Assembly (NCBI GenBank): GCA_022825675.1
Contig: JAJDWK010000032.1
Coordinates: forward strand, 1-64,000
Reading direction: 5' to 3'
From: Anaerolineae bacterium
GTDB taxonomy: Bacteria; Chloroflexota; Anaerolineae; Aggregatilineales; Phototrophicaceae
Length of the DNA stretch: 64,000 nt
Part shown: positions 35,271 through 42,937 of the stretch, piece after piece
Layout of the letters: the number at the start of each line of letters is the position of its first letter
How positions within the stretch are numbered: position 1 is the stretch's first letter
Translations under genes and position numbers: made by a program
Notes under the pieces: generated by a model
Databases searched by the model: none
What the model was told of the DNA's origin: nothing
The model's input: the letters and a program-made list of their open reading frames with translations, nothing else

Positions 35271-36851
35271 ATGCTGGCTGCTGACTATATCGTTGTTGGC
35301 GCGGGATCGGCTGGCGCGGCAGTCGCGAGCCGCCTGAGCGAAGATACAACAAAGCGCGTACTGCTGCTGGAAGCCGGCGGACCGGATTCGGCGGCGGATA
35401 TTCACATACCGGCGCGGTTTTCCCAGCTTTTTCACAGCGATATTGACTGGGACTATGAGACGATCCCGCAGCCGGGCTTAAACAACCGCCGCGAGTATGT
35501 GCCGCGGGGCAAGGTCTATGGCGGCACCAGCTCAATGAACGCCATGGTATATCAGCGGGGGCATCCCTCCGATTATGATGGCTGGGCGGCGCAGGGCAAC
35601 AGCGGCTGGGCTTATGCCGATGTGCTGCCATTCTTCCGCAAAATGCAGCACCAGCAGCGCGGCGAATCGGCGCATCACGGCATTGGCGGTCCGATTCATG
35701 TGTCCGACTTGCGCGACCCCAACCCGCTTAGCCGGGCTTTTGTGCAGGCGGCGCTCGCGCTTGGCTACAAGCACAATGCCGATTTCAACGATGGCGAGCA
35801 AAAGGGCTTCGGGCTGTATCAAGTTACCCAGCGGGATGGTCAGCGTCATAGCGCCGCGGCGGGTTATTTGCGCCCGGCGCTGCCGCGGGAAAATGTCACC
35901 GCCCTGCCCTTCGCCCAGGTTATCAAGCTGGAATTTGCCGGCAAGCGCTGCATTGGGCTGCAATTTTTGCATGAGGGCAGGCTGCGCCAGGCGCGCGCGG
36001 AGGCTGAAGTCATCGTCTGTGGCGGCGCGATTAATTCCCCGCAGCTGCTGCTGCTTTCGGGCATTGGCGCGGCGGAACAGCTGGCGAAATTCGGCATTCC
36101 GCTGGTTCACAACTTGCCGGGCGTGGGCAAGAATTTGATGGACCACATGCAGGTGCCTGTCGCCTATCATTGCAAGCAGCCCGTCAGCCTGGTGGGGAAA
36201 GAAGCGCCCGCGCAGCGGCGGCGTTATGAAGCCGAGAAGATGGGTTTGCTGACTTCCAACCTGGGGGAGGCGGGCGGTTTCCTGCGGCTGAACCCCGCGG
36301 CGGCAGCGCCAGAATTGCAATATCATTTTGGTCCCGACTGGTTCATCCGCCACGGTTTTGAAGCGCCCGCTGACCATGGTTTCACGATCTTGGCAGGCTT
36401 GGTCGGCACCAAAAGCGCCGGCGCGCTGACATTACAATCGGCGGACCCGCTGGCGCCGCCGTTGATAGATTTCGCCTGCTTGCAGCATGAAGACGATGTG
36501 GCGATACTGCTGGCGGGCGTCAAGCTGGGGCGAGAGATAGCGCAGGCGGCACCCTTCGACAGCTACCGCGGCGCTGAATTTCTGCCGGGCGCGCATGTCA
36601 AAGAGGATGCGGAACTCATACATTTCATCCGTGAATTCGCCACGACAATTTATCATCCCGCCGGCAGCTGCAAGATGGGCAGCGACGCGCAGGCGGTCGT
36701 TGATGCCCGCCTGCATGTGCATGGACTCAGCGGCTTGCGCGTGGCGGACGCTTCTATCATGCCGCGCATCATCAACGCCAATACCAACGCGCCCTGCAGC
36801 ATGATTGGCGAAAAAGCCGCCGCGATGATACTGGAAGACAACCGGACATGA
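35271..36851 (+). CDS. GMC-family FAD oxidoreductase
   Basis: A 526-residue glucose-methanol-choline oxidoreductase. Residues 6-35 form the FAD-binding GAGSAGAAVASRL fold ending LLLEAG; the GMC signature GGTSSMNAMVYQRG is near residue 83; the catalytic pair is the His in IYHPAGSCKMG and Asn in INANTNAP near the C-terminus. Family members oxidise sugars, choline or other alcohols. ATG 35271 has AGGAGC upstream. Its stop overlaps the start of the double GH117 gene (ATGA), so the two are one operon. Sugar oxidation before the enolase-superfamily step is a plausible role (inference). Confidence 0.88.
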   Translation: MLAADYIVVGAGSAGAAVASRLSEDTTKRVLLLEAGGPDSAADIHIPARFSQLFHSDIDWDYETIPQPGLNNRREYVPRGKVYGGTSSMNAMVYQRGHPSDYDGWAAQGNSGWAYADVLPFFRKMQHQQRGESAHHGIGGPIHVSDLRDPNPLSRAFVQAALALGYKHNADFNDGEQKGFGLYQVTQRDGQRHSAAAGYLRPALPRENVTALPFAQVIKLEFAGKRCIGLQFLHEGRLRQARAEAEVIVCGGAINSPQLLLLSGIGAAEQLAKFGIPLVHNLPGVGKNLMDHMQVPVAYHCKQPVSLVGKEAPAQRRRYEAEKMGLLTSNLGEAGGFLRLNPAAAAPELQYHFGPDWFIRHGFEAPADHGFTILAGLVGTKSAGALTLQSADPLAPPLIDFACLQHEDDVAILLAGVKLGREIAQAAPFDSYRGAEFLPGAHVKEDAELIHFIREFATTIYHPAGSCKMGSDAQAVVDARLHVHGLSGLRVADASIMPRIINANTNAPCSMIGEKAAAMILEDNRT

Positions 36852-39334
36852 AAAAAGTTCACAGCGCCATAGCGCGGCTGCCGGGCGAGCCGCCGCTGGA
36901 AAAACCGCCCGGGCAAGCGCTCAGCGCCGCGAGCGAGCGCCTCTATGACAAGTGGGGGCGCTATCAAGATTCCGCCAGTGAATTTTATACAACTTTCAAA
37001 TACAGCCGGGTTACGGGCATCGGCAAGGAAGCGGGCATCACGCGGCGTGACCCGACGACTGTGCTGCGCATCGGCGGGCTCTATTATGTCTGGTATACGC
37101 GCCGCCAGACGGCAAAAGAGCGCGACCCCAACAACAAGCCGCCGCTGCGCCAGCAAAGCTGGGATAGTCCCGTATATGACTGGGATTTGGCGGAAATTTG
37201 GTATGCCACTTCGGAAAATGGATTTGATTGGCGGGAACGCGGGCGGGCGGTGGCGGCCGGTCCCAGAGATGCCTTTGACGGGCGCTCGGTCTTCACGCCC
37301 GATGTTTTGATGACGCAGGACCGCTTCTATCTCTATTATCAGGCGGTGGGCTACCCTTATCGCAACCGAAGCCGCAACTGCATCGGCATGTCCTGGGCAG
37401 AATCGCCGCATGGTCCCTGGCAGCGCTGGCACGAGCCGCTGCTGCTGCCCGGCGCGGCGGGAGAATGGCTGGGCGAAGATGATTCGGACGAAGTCGCGCG
37501 CTATGGCGCTTGGGACAGCCACAAGGTGCATGACCCCTTCATCCTGCGGCGGGGGGGCAGGTATTGGCTCTATTACAAAGGGCAGCCCATGGGCTGGTCG
37601 ACGCGCTATTCCCGCGGCATCGGCTGGGGAGTGGCGATTGCCGATGCGCCCGAGGGTCCATTCGTGAAATCGCCCTTGAACCCAATCACAAACAGCGGGC
37701 ACGAGACCTGCCTCTTCCCCTATGGCGGCGGGCTGATGGCGATTTGCGGGCATGATGGACCAGAGAAGGACAGCATTCAATACGCGGCGGACGGGCTCAA
37801 TTTTGATGTCGTCGGGCATGTTACGCTGCCGCCGCCCGCGGCGGGACCCTTCGCGCCCGATTCTTATTGCGATACTCAAGACGGCAAAGGCATCACCTGG
37901 GGGCTGGCGCATATCGCGACCGAAGAGATGAAAAGCGGCAACTCCTATATTGTGCGCTTTGATTGCAACCTGCGGCGCGATGTCGAACGAGAGGGTTACC
38001 GCGGCAGCAATATCCGCTACCCGGAGGCGGTCTATTTTTCCCCGGATATGGCGCTTAAGCCGGTCAATATGCAGCCGCGCCGATACCGCCATCGCCCGCC
38101 GCGCCCGGACGAAACGAAGCCCGCCGCGCCCATCAGCGCCGCGATGCAGCGGGTCTACGACACTTATGGCGTCTACAAAGACCAGGGCAGCCCCTTCTTT
38201 TCCGCATTCAAATACGCGCCCATCACTGGCATTGGCAAGGAAGCGGGCATAACCCGGCGCGACCCGTCAAAAGTCATCAAAGTTGGTGATCGCTATTATG
38301 TTTGGTATACGCGGCGCAGCACGGCGGAAAGCTGGCGCGGCGTCGAAAATGCCAGCGAGACGCGCCCCGCCTGGGATTGGGATTTGGCGGATATTTGGTA
38401 TGCGACCTCAACCGATGGCTTCGCCTGGGTGGAGGGCGGCGCTGCCGTCACGCGGGGGGTGCGCGGTTCTTTTGATGACCGCTCGGTCTTCACGCCGGAT
38501 ATTCTGCTGCATGAGGGCAAGTATTATCTGTATTATCAAGTCATACAAAGCCAATGGAAACAGCGTTCAATTCATCAAATTGGCATGGCATGGGCGGATA
38601 CGCCCGAGGGACCATGGACGAAGTTGGAGCAGCCGATCTTGCGCCCGGGGATGCGTGGCGAATTCCATGGCAGCGATGACGATGCGGACGCGGTAACGAG
38701 CTTCGGCGCTTGGGATTCGCACAAGCTGCATGACCCCTTCGTGCTGCGCTACCGCGGGCAGATTTGGCTGTATTACAAAGGCGTGCAATTTGGGCGCGGC
38801 TACCGGCATGACCTGGGCATCGGTTGGGGCGTCGCCATGGCGGATGACCCGCGCGGTCCCTTCAAGAAATCGCCGCTGAACCCCGTGACCAACAGCGGGC
38901 ACGAGACTTTCCTCTATCCTTTTGGCGAGGGCATTGTCGCCATCACCAGCCACGAAGGACCCGAGAAAAATACCGTGCAATATGCGCCCGATGGGCTGAA
39001 CTTCAGCGTAGTCGGCAAGCTGAGCGTTCCGCCGGTCGCCGCTGGACCGTATGTGCCCGATGCCTTCGCCGATACTGGCGCCGGGCGCGGCATCACCTGG
39101 GGCTTGGCGCATGTGCAGCATGACGACAACGGTCGCATGCCCAATGGCTATCTGCTGCGCTTCGAATGCAATTTGAGCCGCGACCAAGACCGCGCCGATT
39201 TCTACCGCGCCTGGAATTATCGCTTCCCTGAATCCGCGTATTTCAGCCGAGATTTTGCGCTGACAGCCGACATGAAAACAGCGGCGCTGGCGCTGATGGC
39301 GCAGGTTGACGAAGATACAATCGCGCCGAGCTAA
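36848..39334 (+). CDS. Tandem double-domain GH117-like protein
   Basis: An 828-residue protein made of two full GH117-like domains. Domain 1: S-x-A-x-x-R at 26-31, D68 (RRDPT), D229 (VHDP), H285/E286 (NSGHE). Domain 2: S-x-A-x-x-R at 430-435, D472 (RRDPS), D629 (LHDP), H685/E686 (NSGHE). Both have all putative catalytic residues, with an identical second spacing of 57. A proline/arginine-rich linker (about 405-428) joins them. Known GH117 enzymes are single-domain and dimerise by exchanging the N-terminal segment; here the fusion could make an intramolecular dimer. No signal peptide. Confidence 0.8.
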   Translation: MKKVHSAIARLPGEPPLEKPPGQALSAASERLYDKWGRYQDSASEFYTTFKYSRVTGIGKEAGITRRDPTTVLRIGGLYYVWYTRRQTAKERDPNNKPPLRQQSWDSPVYDWDLAEIWYATSENGFDWRERGRAVAAGPRDAFDGRSVFTPDVLMTQDRFYLYYQAVGYPYRNRSRNCIGMSWAESPHGPWQRWHEPLLLPGAAGEWLGEDDSDEVARYGAWDSHKVHDPFILRRGGRYWLYYKGQPMGWSTRYSRGIGWGVAIADAPEGPFVKSPLNPITNSGHETCLFPYGGGLMAICGHDGPEKDSIQYAADGLNFDVVGHVTLPPPAAGPFAPDSYCDTQDGKGITWGLAHIATEEMKSGNSYIVRFDCNLRRDVEREGYRGSNIRYPEAVYFSPDMALKPVNMQPRRYRHRPPRPDETKPAAPISAAMQRVYDTYGVYKDQGSPFFSAFKYAPITGIGKEAGITRRDPSKVIKVGDRYYVWYTRRSTAESWRGVENASETRPAWDWDLADIWYATSTDGFAWVEGGAAVTRGVRGSFDDRSVFTPDILLHEGKYYLYYQVIQSQWKQRSIHQIGMAWADTPEGPWTKLEQPILRPGMRGEFHGSDDDADAVTSFGAWDSHKLHDPFVLRYRGQIWLYYKGVQFGRGYRHDLGIGWGVAMADDPRGPFKKSPLNPVTNSGHETFLYPFGEGIVAITSHEGPEKNTVQYAPDGLNFSVVGKLSVPPVAAGPYVPDAFADTGAGRGITWGLAHVQHDDNGRMPNGYLLRFECNLSRDQDRADFYRAWNYRFPESAYFSRDFALTADMKTAALALMAQVDEDTIAPS

Positions 39335-39351
39335 CAGGCTGCGCCAAACGT

Positions 39352-40902
39352 TCAGCGGCGAGCGGCGAGGGCGGCGGCTAGCGGCTGCCGCAGCGCCTGC
39401 GCAACCTGGAGATTGCCGATTTCGTTGATGTGCACCAAATCAAAGAAGATCTCGTCTTCGCTGGCGGCGAAGAGATCGGTCAGCAAGATGACATCTTGCC
39501 AGCCTTCTTCTTCGAGCCGCTGACGCAAGCGGCGGTCGACATTTTGATATAGCTCGAGAAATCCCGGCTGACTTTGTTCCAGCTCGCTGAGGATTTGCGC
39601 CTCGCCCGCCGTGTGAACCCGCTTGCCAAATAGCGCTGGCTGCCAGACAAAAAGCGCCGTCACGCCAAAGTCTGCCGCCAGCGCCTGAATAAGCCGGCGA
39701 TTGCCCGCCCAGCGCAAGAGGATTTCCTCGGCGCTGTTGTCAGCAGTTGCTATCAAACCCCAATCGTAGGCGCGGGAATCAACAGTGAGCGGGCTGAAAA
39801 GCGGCTGTCCCTGCCGCAGCAGGCGTCCCGATTCCACATCGTTGACCTGCTCATTTTCGCGCAGGGTGATGCCCGCCCGCCCACGCAGGTAGGCGGCGTA
39901 AACATCGTTGAAACCCTGATAAAAAATTGCGACCGCGGGCGCATCGCTCAGCGCCAGGCGCGCCTGGAAGAGGATGAGGTCCTGGGCGCTGACATAACCT
40001 TCCTGCGCATAATTCTCCACGATTGCCGGCGTTTCATCTTCCGCCAGCAATTTCGCCGCCAGCGATGGGATGGTAAAGTCATCGCGCGCGCCAAAGCCCC
40101 ACATCGTCGAGCCGCCGAAAAAACGCAGGCGCGGCGCATCGGCATTGACCGCCGCGTTCCAGGTTTTGCGTATGCCGGTTTCATCAATGGTAATGAACTC
40201 GCCCTGGAATGGCACCAGCGTCCAATAGCTGTAGGGCAGCCAGCGCGCATGCGTCGCCGCTTTTTCCGCCCAGTAGGCTTGCGCGGAAGGCACAGCGCCT
40301 TCGTTCAAAAATGCGAGCGGGCGATAGTCCAGGCTTCCCCGCAGCCGATCGGGAAGTCCTGATGTTTGCGCCAGGCGATCAGTCGCCAGTAGCAGCGCCG
40401 CGCTCAGCGCCAGCGCGAACATTGTGATGCCGGCAACGGCGATTGGGTCGCGGCTGCGAGCATACAAGCGCGTGATGCCGCGCCAATGCACCAGAAGCAG
40501 CAGCGCGCAATACAGCAGCGTCCAGCAGAGCAAAAGCAGGCGAAAAGCGCCGCTAATCGCAGGCGCGATATCGCTTAAGAGAACGAGCGCCAGGATGTTG
40601 CCTTCAACAAGCGTGATGGCGGATATAAGCGCCAGCCAACGCCTTGACAAGCCCTGCGCGAGGCGGCGCGCGAGGCGCTGCTTCTGCGCTTCTTCGAGGC
40701 GGAAGACGCGGTATATCAACAGCGACGACAGCAGGAGCGCTATGCCAACGCTGATGATGAGGGCGCGCTGAATTTGAGCATAGCCGCTATCGGGGGAAGT
40801 GGGCGCAGCCAACAGCAGCAGCCCGCAAAGCAGCAATGACAGCCAAAAGCAAAGCGCGATGCCAAAGAGGCTGCGCGCCAGCAGCGCGCTGGCGGGGCTC
40901 AC
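39352..40902 (-). CDS. Membrane-anchored SGNH/GDSL-type hydrolase
   Basis: A 516-residue protein with about five membrane spans in residues 1-190 and a soluble C-terminal half. The soluble part has SGNH blocks in order: FFGGSTMWGFG (nucleophile Ser, near 259), FYQGFND (near 334) and DLVHINEIGN (near 497, D-x-x-H). Such domains usually add or remove acyl groups on envelope glycans. Start overlaps the upstream methyltransferase stop by 4 bp, forming a two-gene leftward unit. Confidence 0.75.
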   Translation of the reverse strand: MSPASALLARSLFGIALCFWLSLLLCGLLLLAAPTSPDSGYAQIQRALIISVGIALLLSSLLIYRVFRLEEAQKQRLARRLAQGLSRRWLALISAITLVEGNILALVLLSDIAPAISGAFRLLLLCWTLLYCALLLLVHWRGITRLYARSRDPIAVAGITMFALALSAALLLATDRLAQTSGLPDRLRGSLDYRPLAFLNEGAVPSAQAYWAEKAATHARWLPYSYWTLVPFQGEFITIDETGIRKTWNAAVNADAPRLRFFGGSTMWGFGARDDFTIPSLAAKLLAEDETPAIVENYAQEGYVSAQDLILFQARLALSDAPAVAIFYQGFNDVYAAYLRGRAGITLRENEQVNDVESGRLLRQGQPLFSPLTVDSRAYDWGLIATADNSAEEILLRWAGNRRLIQALAADFGVTALFVWQPALFGKRVHTAGEAQILSELEQSQPGFLELYQNVDRRLRQRLEEEGWQDVILLTDLFAASEDEIFFDLVHINEIGNLQVAQALRQPLAAALAARR

Positions 40903-41753
40903 GAGCGCAGCTCGGCGACCAAGCTGAACATCAGCGGGATATTACGCGGCAGATGCGCCGCCGCGCCATAGCGCCGACCGCCCAAATCGCGCATATCGGG
41001 CATCGGTTTGAAGCCGTTGCAATAGTTGTATTCGGCAAAGTGAGACAGGCTTAAGCCCGCCCGCAGCAGCGCCATCTGCACTTCAGCAATGCCCCATTGG
41101 TATTCCACGCCCGGGTAGGGATTGTGGAAATCGACAATGCCTGGCAGCAGGTCGTCAATTTCGGCGGCGGTGCCGGTTAAGGCGACATAATCGCCAACGC
41201 CGGCGTCGAATTCATAGAGTTCGCCGCCCATATAAGCGTGGCGCAATTGCCATGCTTCATCAAACATCGCGAATGCCGGATGGAAATCTACTAACACAAA
41301 GCGCCCGCCAGGCAGCAAAGAGCTGGCGATGCCACGCCCCCAGGCTTCCAGGTCGGAGAGCCAGCACAAGACGCCATAGGACGAAAAGACCGTGTGAAAG
41401 CGTTCGTCGTTCCGCAAGAAAAAGTCGTAGATATCGGCGCGCAGGAACTCGGCTGGAATGCCACTGTCGGCGGAGAGCTGGCGCGCAAAACGAACCGCTT
41501 CGTCGCTGATATCGACGCCAGTTACGGCTGCCGCCAGATGCTTGGCGATGCTCAAGGAATCTTGCCCGCAGTTGCACTGCAGATGCAGCAAAGTCTGCCC
41601 GGCGACAGCGCCGAGCAGTTCGGTCTCTTCAGGAAAAAGCGTGTTGCCGCCCGCGCGGAAGAAAGCGGCTTGGTCACCCTTGTGGCTGTTATGCGCCTTG
41701 GTGCCTTCATTCCAAGACTGGCGATTGATTTCGTGATGCTCCCGATTCGGCAT
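40899..41753 (-). CDS. Class I SAM methyltransferase
   Basis: A 284-residue methyltransferase beginning at MPNREHHEINRQSWNEGTKAH. The SAM site is atypical: LLHLQCNCGQDSLSIAK near residues 55-71 with Cys-Gly where most have Gly-x-Gly, followed by VTGVDISDEAVRFA. The active loop is VFSSYGVLCWLSDLEAW. Such forms are found among uncharacterised small-molecule methyltransferases. An open frame continues upstream to 42380 but runs through the dispersed repeat and is not credible coding; GGAG lies upstream of ATG 41753. Confidence 0.82.
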   Translation of the reverse strand: MPNREHHEINRQSWNEGTKAHNSHKGDQAAFFRAGGNTLFPEETELLGAVAGQTLLHLQCNCGQDSLSIAKHLAAAVTGVDISDEAVRFARQLSADSGIPAEFLRADIYDFFLRNDERFHTVFSSYGVLCWLSDLEAWGRGIASSLLPGGRFVLVDFHPAFAMFDEAWQLRHAYMGGELYEFDAGVGDYVALTGTAAEIDDLLPGIVDFHNPYPGVEYQWGIAEVQMALLRAGLSLSHFAEYNYCNGFKPMPDMRDLGGRRYGAAAHLPRNIPLMFSLVAELRS

Positions 41754-41910
41754 CCAGGTCAACTCCGGTATGCTCTTGCAGGCTGCTGATTCTAGCCGCT
41801 GCTCGATAGGCTGGCAATGCGTGGCTTGGGCAGGGGATAAATCACCGCAGGGACACAGAAGTATGTGCAACAAAGTAATTGGAATGTGAAAGCGCGGAGA
41901 TTCGACAAGG

Positions 41911-42004
41911 ATTTTTACCACCGAGTACACCGAGAAAAGCACGAGAAATCTCTTTAAATCTTTACTCGGTGTCCTCAATTTTCCTCTGTGTTCTCGGTGG
42001 TAAG
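41911..42004 (+). repeat. Dispersed intergenic repeat, copy 4 (most complete)
   Basis: About 90 bp, bounded by TTACCACCGAG (from 41915) and CTCGGTGGTAA (to 42003), which are perfect inverted repeats. Internal blocks ACACCGAGAAAAGCA and CTTTACTCGGTGTCCTCA recur in the copy at the left edge of the window. The end repeats could form a long hairpin in RNA or single-stranded DNA. Confidence 0.8.
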
Positions 42005-42104
42005 GGCTGTGTACAGACTGCTCAGTCACCACTAGATTGTCGCATAACTTACTTGCATTTACTGAGTCTTTTGCATTCCTCTGCCTGAATTGCCCAGCCG
42101 ATGC

Positions 42105-42133
42105 TTGCCCAGCCCCCGCCGCAAGTCTATACT
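42105..42133 (+). promoter_or_regulatory. Promoter of the double-HTH gene
   Basis: TTGCCC (42105-42110), 17 bp, TATACT (42128-42133), 27 bp before the start codon. Confidence 0.55.
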
Positions 42134-42159
42134 CTGCATACAGCAATCCGAGGCCGTAT

Positions 42160-42897
42160 ATGCACAATCTGGACTTGACGAACGAGGCGATAGACACGCT
42201 GGAAGCCTCGCCGATGCCGACATCCCAAGCCCGCAACCGCGGCCATGCCCACATCCTGCGCGGCAAAATTCTCGGATTGTTACTCCGAAAGCGGCGGCTG
42301 GCAGCGGGATATGCGCTGGCGGATTGCGCGCAGTATCTGCGCCAGGAAGCTGGCATCATTGAAGCCTGGGAAGTGGGCAATCGCGTGCCCAGCTTGCCAC
42401 AGCTTGAGCTTCTCGCGAGCTTCCTTGATTTTGCCGCTGAAGCTGAGAATGCGGCGGCGCTCGCTCCCGCGCATCACGAGGAATTCCTGCTATTGCGGCG
42501 GCGCTTAATCGGCACCCTCCTGCAAAAAGCGCGGCAATGCAAAGCGCTCAGCATTGAACAATTGAGCGCCAAGTGCGAAATTGCGACTGTGGTGCTGCAA
42601 GACTATGAGCTTGGTGCCGCCGATATCCCGCTTAGCCACCTTATCGTGCTGGCGCAAGCGGTGGGCAAAGACCTGCGCTATTTTCTCGAAGAGCGCCGTC
42701 CCGCTCGCCAATCAAGCGCCCTAGCCGCGCCACAGCCCAAGGCGGCAGCGGCGCTCGAAAGCGCCCAGCCGGAAGATGAGGCATCGCTTGCCGCGCTAAT
42801 CCGCTTGACGCTTGCCTTCAAGGAATTGGACCTAGCCACGCTCAAGCAAGTGGCGGCTGCCATCAACGCGCTCATCAGCGCCCGAGACGGCGCGTGA
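42160..42897 (+). CDS. Regulator with two XRE-type HTH domains
   Basis: A 245-residue protein. The first helix-turn-helix covers residues about 33-87 (ILGLLLRKRRLAAGYALADCAQYLRQEAGIIEAWEVGNRVPSLPQLELLA); a second, similar one covers about 112-172 (LQKARQCKALSIEQLSAKCEIATVVLQDYELG). An alanine/proline-rich linker leads to a short helical C-terminus. Start ATG 42160 with GAGG upstream. It is transcribed toward the GT-C and exporter genes (40 bp gap) and may control them; the operator is unknown. Confidence 0.75.
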   Translation: MHNLDLTNEAIDTLEASPMPTSQARNRGHAHILRGKILGLLLRKRRLAAGYALADCAQYLRQEAGIIEAWEVGNRVPSLPQLELLASFLDFAAEAENAAALAPAHHEEFLLLRRRLIGTLLQKARQCKALSIEQLSAKCEIATVVLQDYELGAADIPLSHLIVLAQAVGKDLRYFLEERRPARQSSALAAPQPKAAAALESAQPEDEASLAALIRLTLAFKELDLATLKQVAAAINALISARDGA

Positions 42898-42937
42898 ATC
42901 CCCGCCAATCCGCCGGGGGTTGGCAGCGGCAGCAAAG

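Larger units (their letters stand above)
41754..42159. other. Repeat-bearing gap between divergent genes
   Basis: Contains a degenerate repeat start near 41838-41862 (ATCACCGCAGGGACACAGAAG), the long repeat copy at 41911-42004 and the promoter of the HTH gene. No coding sequence is credible. Confidence 0.7.

Noticed and set aside
23355..39334. GH43 or GH130 assignment of the propeller proteins
   Set aside because: Both are also five-bladed propellers, but the N-terminal S-x-A-x-x-R in all five domains and the RRDP / HDP / SGHE spacing fit GH117 better. A profile search would settle it.
41754..42380. Long open extension upstream of the methyltransferase at 40899-41753
   Set aside because: It runs through the dispersed repeat and the start of the divergent HTH gene, has no family similarity, and ATG 41753 has its own ribosome site and family-type N-terminus.
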